17,450 bases of DNA from the NCBI GenBank assembly GCA_035620975.1, contig DASPFV010000236.1, positions 1 to 17,450 on the forward strand, written 5' to 3'. Origin of the DNA: DASPFV01 sp035620975. GTDB taxonomy: Bacteria > Acidobacteriota > Vicinamibacteria > Vicinamibacterales > 2-12-FULL-66-21. The notes under the pieces are model-generated. The model ran no database searches and was not told the DNA's origin. It saw only the letters and a list, made by a program, of their open reading frames with translations. A program made the position numbers and the translations under genes. Every line of letters starts with the position of its first letter. Within the stretch, counting starts at the first letter, position 1. This document shows positions 6,896-15,971 of this stretch, piece after piece.

Positions 6896-8077
6896 ATGGC
6901 CAAATCACGGAAGCCGGCGGAACGGGCCCGTACCTCGGGTCGTGGCGCCGGGTCTCCCGCCAGGCCTTCCCGTGTCAGGGGCATTGCGCCCGAGGACTTC
7001 TACCGCGATCTGGTCTGGAACCTCCGCAACGGCGTCCTGGCCGTGACGCTCGACGGCCGGGTCGCCGTCATGAACGAGGTCGCCTACCGGATCCTCGGGC
7101 TGACGCCGCGCGCCGCCGACGTCGGCCGGCCGTTCACACGCGTGCTCAGCGACCACCCGGAGCTGGCGCGAATCATTGCAAGCGCATTCGAGCTGTCGCA
7201 CCTGCCCAACCGCGCTGAGCTCCGCCTCAGGAACATCGGCAAGGTCATCGGCTATACGCTCTCGCAGGTCCGGGACGCCCGGGGCCGGCTCACCGGGGCC
7301 ACCCTGTTCTTCAAGGACCTGACGCGCGTCGAGCAGCTGGAAGAGCGCGAACGGCTCCGGGACCGGCTCGCCGCCCTGGGCGAGATGGCCGCGGCTATCG
7401 CGCACGAGGTCAAGAACCCCCTGGCGGGAATCGAAGTGATGGCGGGCATTCTCAAGCGCCAGCTGACCGACTCGCCCGACGCACAGTCCATCCTGGGCGA
7501 CATCATCAAGGAAGCGAAGATGGCGAACTCGATCGTGCTCGAGGTGCTCGAGTTCGTCCGCCCGATCCGGCTGCAGGTCGAGCGCATCTCGCTCAGGGAC
7601 GTGATCGACGACGCGGTCTCTCTCGCCGAGAGCCACGCGCCCCGTGGAGCGGCGAGCGTCGAGGTGGCGCTCCAGGACGACATCGCGGCCATTACCGGTG
7701 ACTCGCAGCAGCTGCGCCAGCTCTTCACGAATCTGCTCACCAATGCATTCGAGGCCTTGAACGGCCGGGGTACGGTGCGAATCGACGCCGCCGCGCTCGT
7801 CGAGGAGGAGCTCTTCGGGGGCAGCGAGGGCCACACCGGCCCGTACGTCCAGGTCGACGTCTCCGACGACGGTCCGGGCGTGCCGCCCGATGTGATGGAC
7901 CGCATCTTCAGTCCTTTCTTCACGACCAAGCCGCAGGGTTCGGGGCTGGGCCTGGCGATCGTGCGGAAGATCGTGGACGCGCACGACGGACGCATCGACG
8001 TGAGCGGCCGTCCGGCGGGCGGGACCCGCTTCCGCGTCACGCTGCCGGTATCGGGGAACCATCAGTTGTTCAGGTGA
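6896..8077 (+). CDS. Cytosolic PAS-domain sensor histidine kinase (NtrB-like)
   Basis: The predicted product has 393 residues. ATG 6896 is chosen because GGAGGG lies at 6880-6885, 10 bases upstream, and because the promoter at 6776-6804 falls inside the longer open frame. There is no signal peptide or membrane segment, so the sensor is cytosolic. A basic, Ser/Arg-rich N-terminus (1-30) precedes a PAS domain (about 34-140, with GVLAVTLDGRVAVMNEVAYR). The HisKA helix carries the phosphoacceptor His170 in AAIAHEVKNPLAGIE. The HATPase domain has the N box (QLFTNLLTNAFEAL), the G1 box DVSDDGPGVP, the F box FFTTKP and the G2 box GSGLGLAIV. It should phosphorylate Asp52 of the response regulator encoded 59 bases downstream. 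The signal it senses is not evident from sequence. Confidence 0.92.
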   Translation: MAKSRKPAERARTSGRGAGSPARPSRVRGIAPEDFYRDLVWNLRNGVLAVTLDGRVAVMNEVAYRILGLTPRAADVGRPFTRVLSDHPELARIIASAFELSHLPNRAELRLRNIGKVIGYTLSQVRDARGRLTGATLFFKDLTRVEQLEERERLRDRLAALGEMAAAIAHEVKNPLAGIEVMAGILKRQLTDSPDAQSILGDIIKEAKMANSIVLEVLEFVRPIRLQVERISLRDVIDDAVSLAESHAPRGAASVEVALQDDIAAITGDSQQLRQLFTNLLTNAFEALNGRGTVRIDAAALVEEELFGGSEGHTGPYVQVDVSDDGPGVPPDVMDRIFSPFFTTKPQGSGLGLAIVRKIVDAHDGRIDVSGRPAGGTRFRVTLPVSGNHQLFR

Positions 8078-8079
8078 GC

Positions 8080-8107
8080 GGGGATCGGGCGCCGGGGATC
8101 GGGGATC
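8080..8107 (+). repeat. Three copies of GGGGATC between kinase and regulator genes
   Basis: GGGGATC occurs at 8080-8086, 8094-8100 and 8101-8107; the last two are in tandem. The copies lie in the 59-base gap between the kinase stop and the regulator start, just upstream of the regulator's ribosome binding site (GAGAGG, 8126-8131). Confidence 0.7.
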
Positions 8108-8136
8108 AGGGCGTTCGACGTAACTGAGAGGCAGAC

Positions 8137-9549
<1,413 letters not shown>

Positions 9550-9638
9550 TCCCGGCAGTCAGTTGCGTTCGTGCGTCAGATACATCGCCGCGCGGCTTTC
9601 GAGCGCTGCGACGGCGGGCTCAGCTGCTGAATCCGTTT

Positions 9639-10646
9639 TCAGGCTTTCGGGTGCGCCTTTTTGTACGCATCCATCAGCTGTGCCGCGTTCACGTGCGTGT
9701 AGCGCTGGGTGGTGCTGAGCCGCGCGTGGCCGAGCAGCTCCTGGATCGCCCGCAGGTCCGCTCCGCGCTGGAGCAGGTGCGTGGCGAACGAGTGCCGCAG
9801 GGCGTGGGGGCTGATGCCGAAGCGCGTGCTGCACGCGGCCACGTAACGCCGCACGAGCCGATCCACGCTGCGCGTCGACAGGCGCCCGCCCTGGTAGTTC
9901 AGGAACACCGGCTCGCGCGGCCGCCGCGCCGCCGCTGACGGCCGCAGCCCCCGCGCCCGGCGGCGGCTCACGCCAGCGGCAGCCGCCTCGTGCCACGCCT
10001 CGCGGAAGCGCTCGCGGTCCCGCAGCCAGGCGCGAAGTGCCTCCTCGGCGTTGCGGTTGAAGGGCACCAGCCGCTCCTTCCGCCCCTTGCCCAGCACCCG
10101 CACGACACGCCCGCCCAGGTTGACGTCGTCGAGATCGAGGCCGACCAGCTCGCTCAGACGCAGCCCCGAGGCGTAGAACAGCTCCAGGATCGCGCGGTCG
10201 CGCCGCCCGAGGGGCTGGCCCGCGTCGGGCAGTTCCAGCAGCCGGGCCATCTCTCCTTCGCCCAGGTGCGCCGGCAGCCGATGCTCGCGCCGCGGCGTGC
10301 CCACCAGCGCGGCGGGATCGCCGTCCACCATCCCCTCGCGGTGCAGATATCGGCCGTAGGCGCGAATGGCCGCCAGCTTGCGAGCGGCCGACGAGCGCAT
10401 GTGCCCGCGGCGATGCAGCTCGCCCAGGAACTCGCGGACGCGCTGGTGATCGAAATCTGAGGCCTGGAGCTCCGTGCGGCGGCGGCCGAGCCGCTCGCTG
10501 AGGAACGCGGCGAACTGCGCGAGGTCTCCTTCGTAGGCCCGGACGGTGTGCGTGGACGCGTTCTCGTTCAGGCGCAGGTGCTCGAGGAAGCCCTCGATGG
10601 ACTCCACCATCGCGGAGCTCGCCTCGCGGTCCGCTGTTTTCTTCAT
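9639..10646 (-). CDS. xerC: Tyrosine recombinase XerC (chromosome dimer resolution)
   Basis: The product has 335 residues. The N-terminal core-binding SAM-like domain (about 12-115) has the typical TVRAYEGDLAQFAAFL start. The catalytic domain has all six expected residues: R163 (GLRLSELVGLDLDDV), K187 (LGKGRKERLVPF), H281 and R284 (HALRHSFATHLL), H307 (LLGHARLS) and Y316 (TTQRYTHV). It cuts and rejoins DNA at dif sites, probably together with a XerD partner encoded elsewhere. An Arg/Ala-rich segment of some 22-26 residues (about 217-243) is extra compared with E. coli XerC/XerD (about 300 residues) and lies between K187 and H281. The start ATG overlaps the trmFO stop as ATGA, which implies translational coupling. 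It is the last gene of the dprA-topA-trmFO-xerC operon. Confidence 0.92.
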   Translation of the reverse strand: MKKTADREASSAMVESIEGFLEHLRLNENASTHTVRAYEGDLAQFAAFLSERLGRRRTELQASDFDHQRVREFLGELHRRGHMRSSAARKLAAIRAYGRYLHREGMVDGDPAALVGTPRREHRLPAHLGEGEMARLLELPDAGQPLGRRDRAILELFYASGLRLSELVGLDLDDVNLGGRVVRVLGKGRKERLVPFNRNAEEALRAWLRDRERFREAWHEAAAAGVSRRRARGLRPSAAARRPREPVFLNYQGGRLSTRSVDRLVRRYVAACSTRFGISPHALRHSFATHLLQRGADLRAIQELLGHARLSTTQRYTHVNAAQLMDAYKKAHPKA

Positions 10647-12130
10647 CTGGTGACCGGTTGCCGCTGGACGTCACGCATCCACGTCTGCAGGTCCGCCAGC
10701 GCGCGCGACGAGAGCGCCAGTTTGCGGGCTTCTTTCTTGGTGCTCGCGGGGCCCCACCCCCGCTCGCTCGCGCTCGGCCGCCCGGCTTCGCCGGCCTCCC
10801 TTCCAGCGCGCTCCCTGCTGTTCTCCTTCGCCGCGCGTCTCATCTCGCGCACCAGCCGGTCGTCGATCGGCGCCATGATCCCGAACGTGATATTGCTCGG
10901 ATCGTAGTGCTTCGGGTTCGCGTGCGAGACGTAGTACGCGAGCGCGCCGATCGCGGTCGTCCTCGGCGGCACGGACAGCGGCTGCCCCTGGACCAGCGCG
11001 GCGGCATTGCGGCCGGCGATCAGCCCTGACGCGGCCGACTCGACGTATCCCTCGACCCCCGAGATCTGCCCGGCGAAGAACAGCCGCTCGTCCGCCCGCG
11101 TCTGCCAGGTCTCGCGGAGCACGGCGGGCCCATTGATGTACGTGTTGCGGTGGATCATCCCGAACCGCACGAACTCGGCCTGCTCGAGCCCCGGAATCAG
11201 GCGCAGCACGCGTCCCTGGTCGCCCCACTTCATCTGCGTCTGGAAACCCACGAGCGAATAATGATCGCCCGCCAGATCGTCCTGGCGCAGCTGCACCACG
11301 GCGTGGGGCTCGCGCCCGGTACGAGGGTCCACGAGGCCGACGGGCTTCATGGGCCCGAAGCGGAGCGTTTCCACGCCGCGCGCCGCCATCACTTCGATCG
11401 GCAGACATCCTTCGAAGAACTTCGGATCGTCGAGCTCGCGTACGCCCGCCTTTTCCGCCGACATGAGGGCCTCGTAGAAGCGCGCGTACTCCGCCGCGCT
11501 GAGCGGGCAGTTCAGGTAGTCACCTTCCCCATCGTCGATCCCGCAACCGGCCCCTTCGGGCGAGGACTGCGGGCGCAGGCTCCGCCCCCAGCGGGACGCG
11601 CGGAAGACCCGCGTGCGATCGATGCTCTCGGCCAGGACGATCGGGCTGATCGCGTCGTAGAAATAGAGGTGGTCCGCTCCGACGAGCGCGGCGATGTCGC
11701 GCGACAGGCTTTCCGACGTGAGCGGACCGGTGGCGATGATCACGGGCTCGACGAGATCGCGCGGGACGCGCGGCACCTCCTCGCGCACGATGGTGATCAG
11801 CGGGTGCGTCGAAATCGCGCGCGTCACGGCCCGGGAGAACCGCTCCCGGTCGACCGCCAGCGCGGCGCCGGCCGGAACGCGGGCCTCGTCGGCGGCGCGC
11901 ATGACCACCGAACCCAGCCGCCGCATCTCCTCCTTCAGCAGGCCGACCGCGTTATCGAGCTTGTCCCCGCGGAACGAGTTGCTGCAGACCAGTTCGGCGA
12001 GCCCGTCCGTCTTGTGGACCGCGGTCGGGCGCACCGGCCGCATCTCGTGCAGGATGACCGGCGCGCCGGCCCCCGCGGCCTGCCACGCCGCCTCGCTGCC
12101 GGCGAGGCCGCCGCCGATGATGTGAACCAT
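10643..12130 (-). CDS. trmFO: FADH2/methylenetetrahydrofolate-dependent tRNA (uracil-54-C5)-methyltransferase TrmFO
   Basis: TrmFO makes 5-methyluridine at position 54 of the tRNA T-loop, using methylenetetrahydrofolate as carbon donor and FADH2 as reductant. The Rossmann FAD motif is at the N-terminus (IIGGGLAGSEAAWQ, 4-17). The conserved Cys motifs are present: LVCSNSFRGDKL with C49, and FEGCLPIEVMAARG with C242. Other family blocks are YFYDAISPIV, DYLNCPL, FGPMKPVGL, VGFQTQMKWGDQ and GVEGYVESAASGL. At 495 residues it is longer than the usual 430-470. The extra length is mainly two insertions, at about 183-203 (containing SSPEGAGCGIDDGEG) and about 437-463 (low complexity, see separate entry). 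The gene starts 10 bases after topA ends; no clear Shine-Dalgarno motif precedes the ATG, so coupling to topA is likely. Confidence 0.94.
   Translation of the reverse strand: MVHIIGGGLAGSEAAWQAAGAGAPVILHEMRPVRPTAVHKTDGLAELVCSNSFRGDKLDNAVGLLKEEMRRLGSVVMRAADEARVPAGAALAVDRERFSRAVTRAISTHPLITIVREEVPRVPRDLVEPVIIATGPLTSESLSRDIAALVGADHLYFYDAISPIVLAESIDRTRVFRASRWGRSLRPQSSPEGAGCGIDDGEGDYLNCPLSAAEYARFYEALMSAEKAGVRELDDPKFFEGCLPIEVMAARGVETLRFGPMKPVGLVDPRTGREPHAVVQLRQDDLAGDHYSLVGFQTQMKWGDQGRVLRLIPGLEQAEFVRFGMIHRNTYINGPAVLRETWQTRADERLFFAGQISGVEGYVESAASGLIAGRNAAALVQGQPLSVPPRTTAIGALAYYVSHANPKHYDPSNITFGIMAPIDDRLVREMRRAAKENSRERAGREAGEAGRPSASERGWGPASTKKEARKLALSSRALADLQTWMRDVQRQPVTR
10742..10822 (-). repeat. Low-complexity, hairpin-rich in-frame insertion in the 3' part of trmFO
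   Basis: About 27 codons encode a Gly/Arg/Glu/Ser-rich stretch (from SRERAGREAGEAG to GWGPAS) that interrupts the family's C-terminal pattern, in which FGIMAP is followed by charged residues and then RALADL. The DNA contains the palindrome GGGGCCCC (10748-10755), repeated GCTCGC units (10762-10775) and a small stem-loop CCGGC-TTC-GCCGG (10782-10794). The composition looks like an inserted interspersed repeat kept in frame, which is an inference. Confidence 0.5.
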
Positions 12131-12140
12131 GGGGACGGGA

Positions 12141-14579
12141 TCAGGCGGGCACGGGTTCGGCCGGCTCCTCGACGCCGCGTACGTACTCGCAGTCCTCGTT
12201 CTGGCAGATCAGCTGCCGCCCGTGGCGTTTCGTGATCCGCTCGACCAGGTACGGAGCACCGCACTCGGGGCATTTCTCCGGAACCGGCTTCTTCCACAGC
12301 GTGAAGTCGCAGTCGGGATAGTTGGCGCAGCCATAGAACACCTTTCCGCGCCGGGATTTCTTCTCGACGATGTCGCCGCCGTCCTTCGGGCAGGTCACGC
12401 CCGTCAGCTTCTGCTTGACGTACTTGCAGGCCGGATAGCCCGTGCACGCGGTGAACTCGCCGAAGCGGCCGTGCTTCAGCACGAGATTCGACCCGCACTT
12501 CGGACACTTCTCGTCGAGAATCTGATCGGGCTTCGCCGCGGTGACACCCTGCTTGGTCGTGATGATCTTCCGGGTCGTCTTGCACTCGGGATACCCGGTG
12601 CAGGCCAGGAACTGGCCGAACCGTCCGCGCTTGACGACCATGGGCCTGCCGCAGTTCTCGCACGCCTCGTCGATGTCGCCTTCGGCGCCTGCCTCCGGCT
12701 TCTCGAGCTCACGGGTGTTCTCGCAGTCCGGGTAGGCGCTGCAGGCGAGGAACAGCCCGAACTTGCCGGCCTTGATCACCATCGTTGCGCCGCACTTGTC
12801 GCAGACCTCCTCCGTCGGCTGGCCTTCTTTGAGGTTGACCATCTCTTTCTGGGCGCGCTTCAGGTCCTTCGCGAATTTCTTGTAGAAGCTCTCGAGCGTC
12901 GTCTGGTAGTTCTCCTCCCCGGCCTCGATCTTGTCGAGGTCCTCCTCGAGGTTCCGCGTGTACTCCACGTCGAGGATGTCGTCGAACGCCGGGCTGAGCA
13001 GCTTCTCGACGAGCATCATGCCGAGCATCGTCGGCTTGAAGCGGCCCTCGATCTTGTTCACGTACTCGCGTGCCTGGATGACGCTGATGATCGACGCGTA
13101 CGTGCTCGGACGGCCGATGCCGTTCTCCTCCATCGCCTTGACGAGCGTCGCCTCGCTGTAGCGGGGCGGCGGCTGCGTGAACTTCTGCTCCGGCTTCAGC
13201 TCTTTCAGCTCCAGCCGATCCCCTTCCGCGAGCGCCGGCAGCACGCCAGCTGCCTCGTCATCCTCTGCCGCGGCCGCATCGGGACCCGGACCGTCGGACC
13301 GCGGTTCGCCGGCCTGCGGCTGATCGACGTTGTAGACCGCCATCCAGCCCGCGAACTTCGGCACCGATCCCTTCACGCGGAACAGATACTGCGCCGCCGC
13401 GATGTCGACCGTCGTTTCATCGAACGTGGCCGCCGGCATCTGGGACGCCACGAAGCGGTTCCAGATGAGCCGGTAGAGATAGAACTGGTCCGAGGTCAGG
13501 TGAGGGCGTACTTCCTCGGGGTGGTACTGCATCGAGGTCGGCCGGATCGCCTCGTGTGCGTCCTGCGCGTCCGCCTTGGCCCGGTAGTAGGTGGGCTTCT
13601 CCGGCACGTAGTCCGGTCCGAACCGCTGACCGATGAACTCGCGGACGTCGGCGAGCGCCTGGTCGGAGACCCGCGTCGAGTCCGTCCGCATGTACGTGAT
13701 GAGACCGACCGCGCCTTCGCCCGGCAGCTCGACCCCTTCGTACAGCTGCTGGGCAATCATCATCGTCTTCTTGACCGGGAAGCGCGACGCCTGCTGCAGC
13801 TTGCTCGTGATGAAGGGGGGCACGGCGCCCTTCCGGCGCTCTTTCGTCGTGACGGAGCTGACGATCCAGTCGGCGGTCCGCAGATCAGCGAGAATCGCAT
13901 TCGACTCGGCCCCGTTGCCGACCTTGACGTTCGCCCCGTCCCGCTTGAACAGGCGCGCGTCGAACTCCGGCGGCACCGGACCGGCGAGCCGGGCAGTGAT
14001 GATCCAGTACTCCTCCGCGACGAAGCGCTCGATCTCGCGCTCGCGATCGCAGACGAGCTTGAGCGCCACCGACTGCACGCGCCCGGCACTGAGGCCGCGG
14101 CGCACCTTTTCCCAGAGGAGCGGGCTGATCTTGTATCCCACCAGCCGATCGAGCACGCGCCGAGCCTGCTGCGCGTCGACCATCTGCTTGTTGATGGTCG
14201 TGGGGTGCTCCATGGCCGCGAGCACCCCTTTCTTGGTGATCTCGTTGAACATGAGCCGCCGGATCTTCTTCCGGTTCCCCGTGCCGAGCTCCTCGGCCAG
14301 GTGCCAGCCGATGGCCTCGCCTTCGCGGTCCGGGTCGGTGGCCACGAAGATCTCGGTGGCCTCCTTGGCGGCGTCCTTCAGGTCCTTGAGAACCTTCTTG
14401 CGGCTGGCGATGACCTCGTACGAGGGCTCGAAGCCTTCCTCGATGTCCACTCCCAGCTTGCTCTTGGGCAGATCCCGGACGTGCCCCATCGAGGCGACGA
14501 CCTTGTAGTTCCGGCCCAGATATTTATTGATGGTCTTCGCCTTCGCCGGCGACTCCACCACGACGAGTGACTTAGCCAT
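12141..14579 (-). CDS. topA: DNA topoisomerase I (type IA)
   Basis: The product has 812 residues and relaxes negatively supercoiled DNA. The Toprim domain has E9 (VVVESPAKAKTI) and the DPDREGEAI motif (82-90). The catalytic tyrosine is Y296 in LITYMRTDSTRVS. The conserved GLSAGRVQS (162-170) and RPSTYASII (490-498) segments are present. An acidic, Ala-rich insert lies at about 424-447. The C-terminus has five zinc-ribbon repeats starting at C593, C640, C692, C730 and C770, with the usual FGxFxACxxYPxC pattern in the first three. The fourth begins CPKDGG, with Asp in place of the second Cys, so it has only three cysteines. The ATG has a modest AGG about 8 bases upstream. The gene lies 36 bases after dprA and 10 bases before trmFO in the same operon. 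Confidence 0.97.
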   Translation of the reverse strand: MAKSLVVVESPAKAKTINKYLGRNYKVVASMGHVRDLPKSKLGVDIEEGFEPSYEVIASRKKVLKDLKDAAKEATEIFVATDPDREGEAIGWHLAEELGTGNRKKIRRLMFNEITKKGVLAAMEHPTTINKQMVDAQQARRVLDRLVGYKISPLLWEKVRRGLSAGRVQSVALKLVCDREREIERFVAEEYWIITARLAGPVPPEFDARLFKRDGANVKVGNGAESNAILADLRTADWIVSSVTTKERRKGAVPPFITSKLQQASRFPVKKTMMIAQQLYEGVELPGEGAVGLITYMRTDSTRVSDQALADVREFIGQRFGPDYVPEKPTYYRAKADAQDAHEAIRPTSMQYHPEEVRPHLTSDQFYLYRLIWNRFVASQMPAATFDETTVDIAAAQYLFRVKGSVPKFAGWMAVYNVDQPQAGEPRSDGPGPDAAAAEDDEAAGVLPALAEGDRLELKELKPEQKFTQPPPRYSEATLVKAMEENGIGRPSTYASIISVIQAREYVNKIEGRFKPTMLGMMLVEKLLSPAFDDILDVEYTRNLEEDLDKIEAGEENYQTTLESFYKKFAKDLKRAQKEMVNLKEGQPTEEVCDKCGATMVIKAGKFGLFLACSAYPDCENTRELEKPEAGAEGDIDEACENCGRPMVVKRGRFGQFLACTGYPECKTTRKIITTKQGVTAAKPDQILDEKCPKCGSNLVLKHGRFGEFTACTGYPACKYVKQKLTGVTCPKDGGDIVEKKSRRGKVFYGCANYPDCDFTLWKKPVPEKCPECGAPYLVERITKRHGRQLICQNEDCEYVRGVEEPAEPVPA

Positions 14580-14615
14580 ACAGAAACCTACGTTACCAGA
14601 CCTTCCCGTACCAGG

Positions 14616-15686
14616 TCATTTCGCCGTCCGGCTGAACCGCCCGGCGCCCAGACTGCTCACGCTCCCCCTCAACTCCAGATCCATCAGCCGCGGCAGGAGC
14701 TTGTGCGCGGCCCATCCGGTGCGCTCGACGAGCTCCTCCAGCCTGTAAACCTCTCCCTCGTCCATCCGTGTCAGCAGCGGATCTGTCTCCAGGCTTCTGG
14801 ACGACGCCTGGACCGGGTCGGACTTCCGGGCGGGCCAGCCGAGCTCTTCAAGAATATCGTCCGCTGTCTCGACGACCTTTGCGCCGTCCTTGAGCAGGCC
14901 GTGGGATCCCCGGTTCCGGCCCGACAGCACGTTGCCGGGAACGGCCATCACGTCGCGGCCCTGCTCCAGCGCGCACCGGGCCGTGATGAGCGAGCCGCTC
15001 TTCTCCGAGGCTTCGACGACGACGACCGCGAGGGAGATCCCGCTGATGATCCGGTTGCGCAGCGGAAAATGCTCGGGAAGGGGGGCCGCCCCCGGTCCGA
15101 GCTCGCTCACCAAAGCGCCTTGCCGACTGATGCTTACGGCCAGCCCGCCGTGCTCCGGCGGATAGATGCGATCGAGCCCAGACCCCAGAACGGCGACCGA
15201 CAGCCCGCCGCCTTCGAGACAGCCGCGGTGGGCGGCCGAGTCGACCCCGCGGGCAAGCCCGCTCGAGACTACCAGCCCCCGCTCAGCCAGCTCGCCCGCC
15301 AGGCGGCCGGCCACCTCCTGCGCATAGCCGGTAGCCGCCCTCGATCCGACGATGGCGACAGTCGGCCGGGAGATGACGGCAGGATCCCCGCGCACCCAGA
15401 GCACGGGCGGGGGGTCCGGAATGCAGGCCAGCAGTGTGGGGTAACGTCCGTCGGTCAGCACGACCGGTGCCATTCCCAGTCGCTCGGCCGACTCCAGTGC
15501 ATCGTCGGCCCTGTCGAGAGCCTCGCGAAGCAGTGCCCGATGTGTTGGGGCCGGGAGGCCGCAGGCCTCCAGCAGCTCGATGAGCGGCTCGGCGCGAGAC
15601 TGCTGGCAGATCGATTTGAAGGCGCTCGCGGCGCGAGTGCGCGAGGCGGGCAGCATCGACGCGGCGACGGTGATCCGGAGGTCCAT
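14616..15686 (-). CDS. dprA: DNA-processing protein DprA (Smf)
   Basis: DprA protects incoming single-stranded DNA and loads RecA during natural transformation. The product has 356 residues from ATG 15684-15686, which has GAGG at 15693-15696, 6 bases upstream. A longer frame (42 more residues) lacks family resemblance and would start upstream of the likely transcription start. An N-terminal helical domain (1-75) leads into the Rossmann-like domain: TVAIVGSRAATGYA (109-122), VVSSGLARGVDSAAHRG (139-155), VAVLGSGLDRIYPPEH, then FPLRNRIISG (207-216), EASEKSGSLITARCALEQGR and VPGNVLSGRNRGSHGLLKDG. A C-terminal winged-helix/DML1-like domain lies at about 303-353. It is the first gene of the dprA-topA-trmFO-xerC operon. 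Confidence 0.95.
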   Translation of the reverse strand: MDLRITVAASMLPASRTRAASAFKSICQQSRAEPLIELLEACGLPAPTHRALLREALDRADDALESAERLGMAPVVLTDGRYPTLLACIPDPPPVLWVRGDPAVISRPTVAIVGSRAATGYAQEVAGRLAGELAERGLVVSSGLARGVDSAAHRGCLEGGGLSVAVLGSGLDRIYPPEHGGLAVSISRQGALVSELGPGAAPLPEHFPLRNRIISGISLAVVVVEASEKSGSLITARCALEQGRDVMAVPGNVLSGRNRGSHGLLKDGAKVVETADDILEELGWPARKSDPVQASSRSLETDPLLTRMDEGEVYRLEELVERTGWAAHKLLPRLMDLELRGSVSSLGAGRFSRTAK

Positions 15687-15783
15687 GTGGCACCTCGCGG
15701 GCTGCGCCGCAATCTCGGAGTGACGCCCCGGGGGCGGCGCCCGGACTGCGGCTGCAGCCTCGAAGCCCGACCCCTCGTCCTCA

Positions 15784-15812
15784 ATTATGAGGCCCGGGGT
15801 CGCCCTCTGCAA
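15784..15812 (-). promoter_or_regulatory. Promoter of the dprA-topA-trmFO-xerC operon
   Basis: On the minus strand TTGCAG (15812-15807), a 17-base spacer and CATAAT (15789-15784) form a good sigma-70-type promoter. Transcription would begin near 15777, leaving a leader of about 90 bases before the dprA ATG at 15686. It is the only such pair seen in the divergent dprA/TPR intergenic region on this strand. Confidence 0.6.
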
Positions 15813-15930
15813 ACGCGGGGCGGAAGCGATTACGTCCCTCGTCGGGCGCTTACGAATTTGCGCGGATCCGGCGGCACGGCCGATGAGCCGGCCGCACGCA
15901 ATCGTGGTACGTGCATTGCTCCGAAATCAG

Positions 15931-15958
15931 TTGCGGTGCGGGATTCCGGTGCTATAGT
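15931..15958 (+). promoter_or_regulatory. Promoter of the TPR protein-lipoprotein pair
   Basis: TTGCGG (15931-15936), a 16-base spacer and TATAGT (15953-15958) form a good sigma-70-type promoter. Transcription would start at about 15965, only some 7 bases before the ATG at 15972, so the message is almost leaderless and has no room for a normal Shine-Dalgarno. Confidence 0.6.
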
Positions 15959-15971
15959 GGACCTCTCAGCC

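Noticed and set aside
12129..14570. An 813-codon open frame on the plus strand, opposite topA
   Set aside because: It is almost exactly antisense to topA and its residues are Arg/Leu/His/Asp-rich without motifs, as expected of a mirror frame in GC-rich codons. TopA motifs on the other strand are decisive.
14703..15971. Long upstream extension of the TPR open frame
   Set aside because: It lies antisense to dprA and upstream of a good promoter, and it lacks a signal peptide until ATG 15972.
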